From an uncultured Oscillospiraceae bacterium (lineage in GTDB: Bacteria; Bacillota; Clostridia; Oscillospirales; Ruminococcaceae), in contig CAJTTH010000014.1 of assembly GCA_910579125.1 (NCBI GenBank), positions 1 through 64,000 on the forward strand: 64,000 nt of DNA, in the 5' to 3' direction. Both the position numbers and the translations under genes were made by a program. Positions 39,574 to 48,332 of this stretch are shown here, one piece after another (the first letter of the stretch is position 1; every line of letters begins with the position of its first letter). The notes under the pieces were generated by a model, which saw only the letters and a program-made list of their open reading frames with translations, searched no databases and was not told the origin of the DNA.

Positions 39574-40676
39574 TACTGCTCTTTCAGCTTAATGCGCTTT
39601 TCGGTCTCCGTGTCGAACAGATATATGTTCTCAAACGGAATCGCAAAGCTGATCTTCGCGTCGACTGCGGGTGAATCATGCGGATCAACCTTCAAAATGG
39701 TCTTTACGCCGTGAATGTCAACGTAAACGTTGGTGTTGTCGCCGAGCAGCTCGGTCAACTCTACCGTACAGGGAATGGTGTACGCCTTGCGCACGTCCTC
39801 CTTGCCGACGAGCTTTATGTGCTCGGGACGGAAGCCCAAAGCTATTTCCTCGCCCTCGTACTTTTTCAGCACGCTCTTGTCCGCAATAGCCTCAAGGTCG
39901 ATTATGTTGCCGCTTATGTTCATCTTGCCGTCGTTCACCTTTGAGGTAATAAAGTTCATGGGCGGCTCTCCGATAAAGCCTGCGACGAACATATTCACGG
40001 GGTTGAAGTACAGATCGTAGGGCGTTCCCACCTGCTGGATATAGCCCTCTTTCATAACTACTATTCTGTCCGCCATGGTCATAGCTTCGGTCTGGTCGTG
40101 AGTTACATAGATCGTCGTAGCGCCTGTCTCGCGGTGGATCTGCGTGATCTCCGAACGCATGGTAACTCTCTGCTTCGCGTCGAGGTTTGACAGCGGCTCG
40201 TCCATAAGGAAGATGTCGACCTTGCGGATTATCGCGCGTCCTACCGCAACTCTCTGACGCTGACCGCCCGAAAGCGCTCTCGGCTTTCTGTCAAGGTAGT
40301 CCGTAAGTCCGAGTATCTTCGCGGTGTTCAGAACGCGTTTTTCGATAACGTCGTCGTCAACGCCCTGCAAGGTAAGACCGAACGCAAGGTTGTCGTAAAC
40401 CGACATATGCGGATAAAGCGCATAGCTCTGGAAAACCATAGCGACGCCGCGTTCGCGGGGACCCTTTTCATTCGCTCTTTTGCCGTCAATGAAGAAATCG
40501 CCTTTACTGATGTCTTCAAGACCCGCGATCATTCGCAGAGTTGTCGATTTTCCGCAGCCCGACGAGCCGACGAATACGATAAACTCGCCTTTCTCGATCT
40601 CGAGATTGAAATCGTGAACAGCGTGAAATCCGTTCGGGTAAATTTTGTTAATTCCTCTTAAAGTTAAATAAGCCAT
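39573..40676 (-). CDS. Sugar ABC importer ATPase, UgpC/MsmK type (367 aa)
   Basis: Energises a carbohydrate importer. Walker A GSSGCGKST (about 37-45), signature LSGGQRQRVAVGRA, Walker B IFLMDEP and the C-terminal OB/TOBE regulatory region of about 120 residues (LGFRPEHIKL) mark the MsmX/UgpC group, which can serve several importers. A second such ATPase lies at 52326-53390, nearer the permease genes. This one is placed within the catabolic genes. Confidence 0.93.
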   Translation of the reverse strand: MAYLTLRGINKIYPNGFHAVHDFNLEIEKGEFIVFVGSSGCGKSTTLRMIAGLEDISKGDFFIDGKRANEKGPRERGVAMVFQSYALYPHMSVYDNLAFGLTLQGVDDDVIEKRVLNTAKILGLTDYLDRKPRALSGGQRQRVAVGRAIIRKVDIFLMDEPLSNLDAKQRVTMRSEITQIHRETGATTIYVTHDQTEAMTMADRIVVMKEGYIQQVGTPYDLYFNPVNMFVAGFIGEPPMNFITSKVNDGKMNISGNIIDLEAIADKSVLKKYEGEEIALGFRPEHIKLVGKEDVRKAYTIPCTVELTELLGDNTNVYVDIHGVKTILKVDPHDSPAVDAKISFAIPFENIYLFDTETEKRIKLKEQ

Positions 40677-40723
40677 AACAAGTCTCCTATGGTTTTTTAT
40701 TAAAAACAGAGCCTGCGCCTGTT

Positions 40724-41560
40724 TTATTTCAAATCAAAGTTTCCGATGTTGTCCATGTCGTCGTAGGTCTGGTTCTCGCCGCACATACCCCAGATGAACG
40801 TGTAGTTGCTTGTCGCCGTGCCGCTGTGTATCGACCAGCTCGGAGAAATTACCGCCTGCTCGTTGTGGAGAATGATGTGGCGCGTCTCCTGCGGCTGACC
40901 CATCATGTGGAATACTACATTGTCCTCCGAAAGCTCGAAGTAGAAGTAAACCTCCATTCTTCTCTCGTGAGTGTGCGAGGGCATTGTATTCCAGCTGCTG
41001 CCGACCGCGAGCTCGGTCATGCCCATAGCGAGCTGACAGCTTTCACAAACAGCGGGATTGACATACTGATTGACAACGCGCTTGTTCATATTCTCCGCTG
41101 TGCCGAGCGGTCTGTGAACCGCCATATCCTTGGTGATGTATACGGTCGGATAGGTCTTGTGCGCGGGACAGGAGTTGATGTAGAACTTCGCGGGGTTCGC
41201 CTTGTCGTCCGACTTGAACACGATCTCCTTTGTGCCCATTCCGATATAAATGCCGTCCTTGAAGTCCAGCACATACTCCTTGCCGTCGAGTACTACCGCG
41301 CCCTTGCCGCCGACGTTGATAATGCCCATTTCGCGCCTTTCGAGGAAGAACTCCGTGCCCAGCTCCTTGGTGCTGCCGAGCGAAAGCTCCTTGTCGACGG
41401 GCATTGCGCCGCCCGCGATCATTCTGTCCTGATGAGAGTAGGTCAAAGCAATGTCATCCTTAACGAAAACCTTGTCGATAAGGTAATGCTTCCTTAACTC
41501 CTCGGTCGTGTAATGCTTTGAATCATCGGGGTGATTTGCATATCTGATATCTAAAGTCAT
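40724..41560 (-). CDS. kduI: 5-keto-4-deoxyuronate isomerase (278 aa)
   Basis: Converts 5-keto-4-deoxyuronate, which forms spontaneously from unsaturated galacturonate, to 2,5-diketo-3-deoxygluconate. Cupin fold with zinc ligands in MPSHTHERRMEVYFYFEL (His, His, Glu) and a further His in IHSGTATSNYTFIWGM. Length and sequence blocks (FFLERREMGIINVGG) are those of KduI. It lies 10 bases after the epimerase-like gene. Confidence 0.95.
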   Translation of the reverse strand: MTLDIRYANHPDDSKHYTTEELRKHYLIDKVFVKDDIALTYSHQDRMIAGGAMPVDKELSLGSTKELGTEFFLERREMGIINVGGKGAVVLDGKEYVLDFKDGIYIGMGTKEIVFKSDDKANPAKFYINSCPAHKTYPTVYITKDMAVHRPLGTAENMNKRVVNQYVNPAVCESCQLAMGMTELAVGSSWNTMPSHTHERRMEVYFYFELSEDNVVFHMMGQPQETRHIILHNEQAVISPSWSIHSGTATSNYTFIWGMCGENQTYDDMDNIGNFDLK

Positions 41561-41570
41561 ATTTTTCTCC

Positions 41571-42410
41571 TTAACCGATTATTTTCTTTAAATGAGCCGC
41601 CGAAAACGGGATATCGTCCCCCGTCGTGCCCTCGAAAACGAGGTTTGCGTCGGGGCAGACATTTTTTATCTCGCCGAGAATACGCGGATAATCGAACATT
41701 CCCTTGCCCACGCCGCACTGCTTGAGCGAGCCGTCCTCGGCGATAACGCAGTCCTTAATGTGGAACACGCATATCCTGTCGCCGAACGTCTGCAAGCCCT
41801 CGTTGAGAATATCGTACATCTTGTCAACGTTCGACTTGTCGAGGTAATTGTACAGGTCGAAAATTATCTTGATGTTGTCTCTGCCTATACTCTTAACGGC
41901 GCGGTCGAGAGTTTTCACGTCGAAGCAGACGTGCCCGAAAGCGCCCTCCATACCGACGTAAGCGCCGCAGTCCTTTGCGTAGTCGCATAGCTCCGAGAAT
42001 GTCGCGACAACGCGGTTTACCGCATCTTCGGTGCGGTTCTGCGGGTGATATGTCCACTTATCGCCGTTGTACGAGCCAGTCTCTGAGCCGACGATATTGC
42101 AGCCCAGTTCGTTTGCGTGCGCAAGGTAATCCTTGAACACGGCGATGCCGTTCTCGATCTTCTTTTCGTCGGGGTGAACGGGATTGAAATATGCGCCGAT
42201 AAGCGGCACGGTTTTCCCCGCCGCTTCAAAGGTCTTGCGGAACGCTTCTGCGCGTTCGGTCGTTATCGAGCCGGGCGTGTAGGTTATCCCGTCAAGGCAC
42301 TTGTACGCGACGAGCTGAACGCCGCAGAGACCGAGTTCATCCAGTCTCGCGGCGATATTGTCCTCGCCCTTGACCCCGAGGTCGTGAGCGCGAATAAACA
42401 GCTTCATCAT
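41571..42410 (-). CDS. Sugar phosphate isomerase/epimerase-like TIM barrel (279 aa)
   Basis: AP-endonuclease-2 superfamily barrel: VPLIGAYFNPVHPD, GSETGSYNGD, YVGMEGAFGHVC, IIFDLYNYLDKSN and ICVFHIKDC hold the metal-binding Glu, Asp and His usual in hydroxypyruvate isomerase and tagatose 3-epimerase relatives. Its place between kduI and kdgK suggests an isomerisation within the uronate pathway or of a related sugar acid, but the reaction cannot be assigned. Two ATG codons in a row begin the gene, three bases after kdgK's stop. Confidence 0.8.
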   Translation of the reverse strand: MMKLFIRAHDLGVKGEDNIAARLDELGLCGVQLVAYKCLDGITYTPGSITTERAEAFRKTFEAAGKTVPLIGAYFNPVHPDEKKIENGIAVFKDYLAHANELGCNIVGSETGSYNGDKWTYHPQNRTEDAVNRVVATFSELCDYAKDCGAYVGMEGAFGHVCFDVKTLDRAVKSIGRDNIKIIFDLYNYLDKSNVDKMYDILNEGLQTFGDRICVFHIKDCVIAEDGSLKQCGVGKGMFDYPRILGEIKNVCPDANLVFEGTTGDDIPFSAAHLKKIIG

Positions 42411-42412
42411 GA

Positions 42413-43444
42413 TTATCTCTGTACACGTCCGGAAGCGTCGCCGCCCGCAAGCGTCTCAACGTCCGCGCGGGTAACAAGGTTAAAATCGCCCGGAATGGTG
42501 TGCTTCAGTGCCGAAGCCGCAACCGCGAACTCCAGAGCCGCTTTCATATCCTTGCCGTCAGCCAGACCGCAGATAAGTCCGCCCGCGAACGAGTCGCCGC
42601 CGCCTACACGGTCAACTATCGGGTTGATGTTGTACTTTCTCGAGTGGTAGAACTCGCGGGTCTTGCCGTCCATAATGCACGCGGACCAATCGTTGTTGGA
42701 AGCCGAGTGACTCTCGCGCAAAGAAGAGATGATGTACTTGAAACCGAACTTGTCAGCCATCTGATTAAAGATGTCAACATATCCCGAAAGCTCCAGCTCG
42801 CCCTTCGTAACGTCGGTCGCGCCGGGCTTGAAGCCGAGAACCTTCTCCGCGTCCTCCTCGTTGCCTATACAAACGTCAACGTACTGCATAAGGTTGGTCA
42901 TGACCTTCTGAGCCTTTTCGCTCGACCAGAGCTTCTTGCGGAAGTTAAGGTCAACGGAAACGGTAACATTGTGCTTCTTTGCAGCTTTCAGCGCGATCTC
43001 GGTGACCTCCGCAGCCTTGTCGGAAACTGCGGGGGTGATTCCCGTGAAGTGGAACCAATCCGCGTCCTTGAAGATGTCGTCGAAATCGAACTCCGAAGCA
43101 TCGGCGGTCGAGATAGAGGAGTGCGCTCTGTCGTAAACTACATTGGAAGCTCTCATGGACGCGCCCGTCTCGAGGAAGTAAATGCCGAGACGCTCGCCGC
43201 ACCTCGCAATGTGCTTGGTCTCAACGCCGTACTTGCGGAGCGCCGCAACTGCGCACGTGCCGATAGGGTTATCGGGAACAGCAGTAACGAACTCCGCCTG
43301 ATGTCCGTAATTCGCAAGCGATACAGCTACGTTAGCCTCGCCGCCGCCGTAGTTAATGTCAAATTCGTCCGCCTGAATAAACTTTTCGTTGTTGGGGGTG
43401 GACAATCTGAGCATTATCTCACCCATGGTTACTATCTTAGCCAT
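42413..43444 (-). CDS. kdgK: 2-keto-3-deoxygluconate kinase (343 aa)
   Basis: PfkB kinase phosphorylating 2-keto-3-deoxygluconate to KDPG, where both uronate branches meet. It begins VTMGEIMLRLSTPNN, has DINYGGGEANVAVSLANYG (substrate side) and GGGDSFAGGLICGL with the catalytic Asp. Start is ATG 43444 with AAGGAG upstream; the longer frame enters the structured intergenic region. The upstream gap of about 115 bases folds into a three-stem structure. Confidence 0.9.
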   Translation of the reverse strand: MAKIVTMGEIMLRLSTPNNEKFIQADEFDINYGGGEANVAVSLANYGHQAEFVTAVPDNPIGTCAVAALRKYGVETKHIARCGERLGIYFLETGASMRASNVVYDRAHSSISTADASEFDFDDIFKDADWFHFTGITPAVSDKAAEVTEIALKAAKKHNVTVSVDLNFRKKLWSSEKAQKVMTNLMQYVDVCIGNEEDAEKVLGFKPGATDVTKGELELSGYVDIFNQMADKFGFKYIISSLRESHSASNNDWSACIMDGKTREFYHSRKYNINPIVDRVGGGDSFAGGLICGLADGKDMKAALEFAVAASALKHTIPGDFNLVTRADVETLAGGDASGRVQR

Positions 43445-43469
43445 TTTTTGGTACTCCTTATCTGAATTT

Positions 43470-43560
43470 GCGGTCTCCGCAACGGGCAAACGTTCCGTTT
43501 GCCCTGCACACGGGAACTGTTCCGCTTCGTCGCACAGTCCCCGCTGCTGCGGAAGACCGC
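43470..43560 (-). other. Three-stem RNA structure between eda and kdgK
   Basis: Outer stem GCGGTCTTCCGCA / TGCGGAGACCGC (one bulge; 43548-43560 with 43470-43481) closes two hairpins: GGGCAAACG/CGTTTGCCC (43484-43504, perfect) and GGGACTGT/ACAGTTCCC (43512-43541, one bulge). On the minus-strand transcript it ends about 15 bases before the kdgK ribosome site. No coding frame. It could be a processing or stability element, a switch, or an intergenic repeat. Confidence 0.6.
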
Positions 43561-43562
43561 GT

Positions 43563-44528
43563 TTATTTTCTCTCTACAAGATGTACGGCAAAGCCGCTGA
43601 ACTCGTCCTTGAGGTAAACCGCCTTGGTGTCCGCGTCGATCTCGGTTGCCTTTTTCTCGGTCTCAATACCCATTGCGTTGAGCTGATAAACGGCTCTGCG
43701 CAGACTGTTCGTAGCAACCGCGATGTGCCCGTTCGTGCCCTTGAACGGGCTCTTCATGCACTCAATAGCCGTGCCCGCGAATACGCTGCTGTTGCCGATC
43801 TTCTGCTCCCAGCCGAACATCTTCGCAAATTTCGCGGTGGTGTCCTTTGCCTCGTCCTCGTTCGCACAGTTCATACCAACGTGAACAATTTGGAAGTCGA
43901 GCATTTTGTTTACCGCCGTGCGGCAAAGCGCGGTGATGCCCGCCCAGTCGCAAGCCTTGATAAGCTTGTCGGGAACTATCCAGCTGCCGCCGCAGCAGAT
44001 TATCTTCTTGAAACCGAGGTAGGTGTTGAGATTATTCTCGTTGACGCCGCCCGTCGGCATAAACTTCATATTCGAATAAGGAGCCGCAACGGACTTGATA
44101 TACGCAAGACCGCCCGCCTGCTCCGCAGGGAAGAACTTCACGAAATCCAGACCAAGCTCCATAGCCTCCTCGATCTGGCTGCCGTTCGCAACGCCTGGCG
44201 CGAAAGGAACACCTTTGTCAAGGCAGTGCTTGACCACCTTGGCGTTGAGACCCGGCGCAACGCAGAACTTCGCGCCCGCCGCGATAGCCGCGTCGCACTG
44301 CTCGATCGTGAGCACCGTGCCCGCGCCTACGAGCATATCGGGGAATGCCTTGGTCATATCCGAGATGACCTTATCCGCACCCGCCGCGCGGAAAGTTACC
44401 TCCGCCGCGTTTATACCGCCCTCGCGCAGAGCCTTTGCAAGCTCCACCGCCTTGGACGTGTCCTCGAGCTTGATGACGGGGATTATGCCCGTAAATTCAA
44501 GCTGATCCTGAAAAGCCTTTATATCCAT
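43563..44528 (-). CDS. eda: KDPG aldolase fused to a VOC-like domain (321 aa)
   Basis: Cleaves KDPG to pyruvate and glyceraldehyde 3-phosphate. Residues about 1-210 are a complete class I aldolase: EVTFRAAGADKVI, VGAGTVLT, FVKFFPAEQAGG with the Schiff-base Lys and PTGGVNENN. Residues about 215-321 form an added domain (IVHVGMNCANEDEAKDTTAKF, GHIAVATNSLRRAVYQL, AVYLKDEFSGFAVHLVER) with the pattern of the vicinal-oxygen-chelate (glyoxalase) fold. Normal Eda ends near 210-215. The fusion lies in the expected pathway position between kduD and kdgK. Confidence 0.9.
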   Translation of the reverse strand: MDIKAFQDQLEFTGIIPVIKLEDTSKAVELAKALREGGINAAEVTFRAAGADKVISDMTKAFPDMLVGAGTVLTIEQCDAAIAAGAKFCVAPGLNAKVVKHCLDKGVPFAPGVANGSQIEEAMELGLDFVKFFPAEQAGGLAYIKSVAAPYSNMKFMPTGGVNENNLNTYLGFKKIICCGGSWIVPDKLIKACDWAGITALCRTAVNKMLDFQIVHVGMNCANEDEAKDTTAKFAKMFGWEQKIGNSSVFAGTAIECMKSPFKGTNGHIAVATNSLRRAVYQLNAMGIETEKKATEIDADTKAVYLKDEFSGFAVHLVERK

Positions 44529-44553
44529 AACAGTATCCCTCCGTTATCCGTCA

Positions 44554-45309
44554 TTATCTGCCGAGCCAGCCGCCGTCAACAGCGAGCGTAAAGCCGTTCA
44601 CATAATCGCTTGCGGAGGACGCAAGGAATATCGCCGCGCCCATGATATCGTCGGGAGTGCCCCAGCGTCCTGCAGGGATACGGTCGAGGATGGCCTCGCT
44701 TCTGTCTGCATCCGCACGGAGAGCCTTGGTGTTGTTGGTCGCCATATATCCGGGCGCGATAGCGTTTACGTTGATGCCCTTGGAAGCCCACTCGTTCGCC
44801 ATAGTCATCGTAATGCCCTTGACGCCCGACTTGGAAGCCGTGTAGCTCGGAACGCGGATACCGCCCTGATAGGACAGCATACTCGCAACGGAAATGATCT
44901 TGCCGCCCGTGCCCTGCTTAACGTACTGCTTTGCGCATGCCTGAGAAAGGAAGAACAGTGTGCGGAGGTTTACGTTCATGACCAGATCCCAGCTCTCAAC
45001 GCTGAAATCAATGGTGTCCTCGCGCTTGATAACACCCGCGTTGTTTACGAGAATATCAATGTGTCCGAAAGTATCGACCGCCGTCTTAATTATATTCTCA
45101 ATGGGATCGAGCGTGGAAAGATCCGCCTGAATGAACTCGAAATTCTCCTTGCCGAGCATTTCCTGCGTTGCCGTGCTCGGCATATTGGAAACGCCCAGAA
45201 CCTTTGCGCCCGCCTCGACAAACGCCTTGGAGAAGCCCTGTCCAAGACCCGTGTCGCTGCCCGTTACGATTGCTACCTTGCCGTCAAGTCTGAATTTGTC
45301 CAGAATCAT
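44554..45309 (-). CDS. kduD: 2-keto-3-deoxygluconate oxidoreductase (251 aa)
   Basis: Short-chain dehydrogenase that reduces 2,5-diketo-3-deoxygluconate to 2-keto-3-deoxygluconate. Cofactor loop TGSDTGLGQG (about 16-25), NNAGVIKR, and YTASKSGVKG with Tyr and Lys. The GSDTGLGQGF variant and C-terminal VDGGWLGR are typical of KduD. First gene of the catabolic block; a palindromic operator candidate lies about 110 bp upstream. AGGTAAC precedes ATG. Confidence 0.92.
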   Translation of the reverse strand: MILDKFRLDGKVAIVTGSDTGLGQGFSKAFVEAGAKVLGVSNMPSTATQEMLGKENFEFIQADLSTLDPIENIIKTAVDTFGHIDILVNNAGVIKREDTIDFSVESWDLVMNVNLRTLFFLSQACAKQYVKQGTGGKIISVASMLSYQGGIRVPSYTASKSGVKGITMTMANEWASKGINVNAIAPGYMATNNTKALRADADRSEAILDRIPAGRWGTPDDIMGAAIFLASSASDYVNGFTLAVDGGWLGR

Positions 45310-45412
45310 ACTGTTACCTCCGAAAATTTATTCATTTTTTAGTAGATACAACGCGGAAAATTTCGCCATTGCACCTATATTTATCTTATATCCAATCGCA
45401 AGAAAATGCGAG

Positions 45413-45428
45413 TGTAAAATCGTTTACA
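45413..45428. promoter_or_regulatory. Palindromic operator candidate upstream of kduD
   Basis: TGTAAA-ATCG-TTTACA: perfect 6-bp arms around a 4-bp centre, in the 140-bp gap between the AEC transporter and kduD. A TTGACA on the minus strand (45448-45453) stands just upstream. The form fits LacI- or GntR-type uronate regulators, or a cre-like site; no second copy was found in the window. Confidence 0.45.
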
Positions 45429-45449
45429 TTTATGCACAAAACGGATTTG

Positions 45450-46439
45450 TCAAAATATTCCTATCGCCCGCAGAACAGTCACGTAAATGAAGATCGTCAC
45501 CGTGCTTACAAGGCTGGTCCAGACGACCAGCTGCCCCGCCAGCTCACCGTCCGCGCCCATTTCTTCCGCCATTATCGCGCTTGCGACAGCGACGGGCGTC
45601 GCGAACACTCCCACGTAGGTCGCGAAGTGCTCTCCGCCCAAGTCCGGAATGAGGAAATACGCGCCCGCTAACCCGAGTATCGGAACGGCAAGCGTGCGTA
45701 TAGCGGTGCCGAAAATGATCTCTCTGCGCAGTCTCGCCACTGCCGAGAACTCGAACCGTCCGCCGAGAACTATCAGCGCGAACGGCGTGCATATCGACTT
45801 TACGTTCTCGAGCGACTTGTACAGGAACGTAATATCGCTTAAGCGGAACTCAACGCCCCACATCACGAACAGCTCCCTTATGCCGAGAACCGCAAGCCCC
45901 GCGACCGTGCCGATTATAAGCGGATTTTTCACGATGCCGAGCAGTATCCCTCCGACGTTTACCTTTTGCTTTTTTTCGCCGTTGAATATCGAAAGCGTGA
46001 TAACGCCCAGCATATTGAACAGCGGCACACAGAACGCCGACATAACTCCCGCCGCGGCCGCGCCCTTATCGCCGAAAAGCGAGGTCGCGAGCGGTATGCC
46101 GATTATCGCGTAATTTGAGCGGAACGTCGCCTGTATCAGCGAGCCGCGCTTTGCGCTGTCCTTTGTGAACGCGCAGACCACCGCAACCGCCAGAAAGAAA
46201 ATCACTATCACCGCGCCCATGCCGTACAGCACAAAAGCGGGCTTTATCTCGCTGAAGCTGCCTATGCCGTAAACGTTGACAAACAGCATAACGGGCAGCA
46301 GCACACGGAACGTCAGCTTATTCCCGACATCGAGAAACGGCTTTGTAAGCAGCCCTATGCGTTTGAGCACATAGCCGAACACTATCAACAGCACTATCGG
46401 CAAAACGGCATTCGCCGAAAAAACAAGAGCGTCAATCAT
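45450..46439 (-). CDS. AEC family transporter (329 aa)
   Basis: Auxin-efflux-carrier type permease with about ten membrane helices; the NKLTFRVLLPVMLFVNVYG block and the closing GELAGQLVVWTSLVSTVTIFIYV block are characteristic (read here as NKLTFRVLLPVM and VVWTSLVSTVTIF). Family members move malate or other organic acids, so uptake or release of a uronate or acid product is plausible. Its ATG overlaps the stop of the GH4 gene by four bases. Confidence 0.85.
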   Translation of the reverse strand: MIDALVFSANAVLPIVLLIVFGYVLKRIGLLTKPFLDVGNKLTFRVLLPVMLFVNVYGIGSFSEIKPAFVLYGMGAVIVIFFLAVAVVCAFTKDSAKRGSLIQATFRSNYAIIGIPLATSLFGDKGAAAAGVMSAFCVPLFNMLGVITLSIFNGEKKQKVNVGGILLGIVKNPLIIGTVAGLAVLGIRELFVMWGVEFRLSDITFLYKSLENVKSICTPFALIVLGGRFEFSAVARLRREIIFGTAIRTLAVPILGLAGAYFLIPDLGGEHFATYVGVFATPVAVASAIMAEEMGADGELAGQLVVWTSLVSTVTIFIYVTVLRAIGIF

Positions 46440-47839
46440 AATATCGGTTTATCCGTGTGAAAATATTCCTTTAAATATTCGCCCGTCGCCTTGACCATTC
46501 TCGTAAACAGCTCGCGCGCGTCGGATAACCGCAAATTCGAGCAAAGCGGCTGATTTGCGAATGCCTCAAAGATGCGCCCGAAGTCGCGCTCCTTTATGCC
46601 GTAGTAGGTATTCTCAATGTTGAGCGCGTTCCGCAGAACAAGCGCGTTCACGTCCTTCGGCAGCGGCTTTGCAACGATGGGCTTTACGCTGTCGCGCGAG
46701 AAAACGCAGTTCGTCTCAACAACCGACCCAAGCGGCAAATCCGCCATTTGACCGACGTTGACAGTATTCGCGTTAGAGACGGTCGGCGGAATAAGCCCCA
46801 GCAGAGCTTTCATCAGCTCCACGACCTCTTCGTCGCTGCGCTTTACCTCTATCGTTTCCGTGCCGTCCGCTATGCGGCGCGACTGCTCTATCTTGTTTAT
46901 CCTGTCCTGCTTGCGGTACGCGACAGTCGTCAAGTGGTACTGCCATTCGTCCACGGCAGCCTTGTCACCGATGTACCACGAGTTGTTCATGAACTCGACA
47001 AGGTGACGGTCGCCCGCCGCCGCGAGCACTCCGAACCGCTTGAACAAGTCCATTTTCACCTTGTTGCCGTACAGGAACGGATCGTCGTGATAGCCGTCGG
47101 GAGCAACGTCCGCGCGCTCGCAGTAACCCTTGTCGTAGAATTTGTCGATAAATTGCGGCAGAATTTTCAGCATATCCGTGCCGTTGTAGTTCGCCTCGGT
47201 TATCCAAGTGAAGTGGTTGACGCCGCACGCGTCGATTATCATTTCACGGCGTGTGGGGCGCTCGACGCCGAGTATCTCATGCGCCGCGCAGCACAGAAAT
47301 TCCTGCGCGTGGAAAACCTCGTGACAGCACCCGAAAGCCTTTATTTCGGGGAAAACGTCGTACAGCGTTTTCGTGCAGGCGGTCATCGGGTTCGTGAGGT
47401 TGATGACCCACGCGTCGGGGCAGTGCGCCTTTATCTCTCGCGCAAAGCCCTCGTAGATCGGAACGGTCCGCATTGCGCGGAGAACGCCGCCCGGTCCTAC
47501 CGTGTCGCCGACCGACTGGTATATTCCGTACTCCTCGGGGAGGTGCACGTCGCTCTCCATTTCGTCGAATGTTCCCGGGAGTATCGAGCAAGCCACGAAA
47601 TCCGCGCCGTCAAGCGCCGCGCCGATGTCCGTGTACACCTTGTAGTGCCACTTGGAAACGGTGTTCGGGTTTTCGTTTATCCTCGCGCCGATTTTTTGAT
47701 TAAGTTCCGCCGCGGGAATGTCGATATCGTACAGCGCGATTTCGCCGCACAAGCCCTCCGCCAGCGCCAGATCGGTCATGAACACTCTCGCCCAAGCCTT
47801 AGAGCCGCCGCCGATATAAGCTATCTTTATCTTCTTCAT
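46436..47839 (-). CDS. GH4 glycosidase, probable alpha-galacturonidase (467 aa)
   Basis: NAD- and metal-dependent family 4 hydrolase acting in the cytoplasm. N-terminal cofactor fold IAYIGGGSKAWARVFMTDL; metal site in FGCCHEVFHAQE (Cys near 173) and GVNHFTWI (His). Family 4 contains alpha-glucosidases, alpha-galactosidases and the LplD-type alpha-galacturonidase. The surrounding pectin genes and LplBC-like permeases favour the last. Start at ATG 47839; a TTG six bases upstream is possible, and neither has a strong ribosome site. Confidence 0.85.
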   Translation of the reverse strand: MKKIKIAYIGGGSKAWARVFMTDLALAEGLCGEIALYDIDIPAAELNQKIGARINENPNTVSKWHYKVYTDIGAALDGADFVACSILPGTFDEMESDVHLPEEYGIYQSVGDTVGPGGVLRAMRTVPIYEGFAREIKAHCPDAWVINLTNPMTACTKTLYDVFPEIKAFGCCHEVFHAQEFLCCAAHEILGVERPTRREMIIDACGVNHFTWITEANYNGTDMLKILPQFIDKFYDKGYCERADVAPDGYHDDPFLYGNKVKMDLFKRFGVLAAAGDRHLVEFMNNSWYIGDKAAVDEWQYHLTTVAYRKQDRINKIEQSRRIADGTETIEVKRSDEEVVELMKALLGLIPPTVSNANTVNVGQMADLPLGSVVETNCVFSRDSVKPIVAKPLPKDVNALVLRNALNIENTYYGIKERDFGRIFEAFANQPLCSNLRLSDARELFTRMVKATGEYLKEYFHTDKPIL

Positions 47840-47879
47840 AGACAATTTGTCACTATAACCTTTCGTATAAAATACAATA

Positions 47880-48332
47880 TTACTCTCCGTCAGGCATATG
47901 ACGGTACTTCCACAGACCTAAGCTGTCGAATTCGTCCTTTCCCGGTTCACACCAAACACCAAGCGCTCTCAACAGAATGTTTATCGTTCCCGGTGCTCTG
48001 CGCGGCGCAATGGCTACCTTTCCGTTTTCGTACAATATTCCCGCCTGCGTTCCCACGCCGCCGAAATAATCTGTTTCGATATAGGCGAGCTTAGCGTGAA
48101 ACGAGTATCGTTCCAGTAATTCACTCCCGGATTCGTCAAAAAAATCCAATTCAGAAAAACATTGTTCACCTGAGCTCTCCGTCAACGCCTCAATGTCCTC
48201 AAAAAGTCTGTTTGTCAGCAGTACCATCCCAAAGCCCTGCGGTAGAACAATCTCATTTGCGCAAACCCAATCTTCAGAAATCTTTTGTACGGTTTCATGC
48301 GTTCCGATAACAGCCCTAATACAATGCCCCAT
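47880..48332 (-). CDS. Hypothetical soluble protein (150 aa)
   Basis: Not recognised. Soluble, acidic, no signal peptide; contains FAKL-like stretch FHAKLAYIETDYFGGVGTQ and a conserved-looking INILLRALGVW near the end. ATG 48332 overlaps the GH105 stop by one base (TAATG), so it is co-translated with pectin genes. Size and acidity would fit an immunity-type protein, but the location in a metabolic operon argues against that. Confidence 0.6.
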   Translation of the reverse strand: MGHCIRAVIGTHETVQKISEDWVCANEIVLPQGFGMVLLTNRLFEDIEALTESSGEQCFSELDFFDESGSELLERYSFHAKLAYIETDYFGGVGTQAGILYENGKVAIAPRRAPGTINILLRALGVWCEPGKDEFDSLGLWKYRHMPDGE

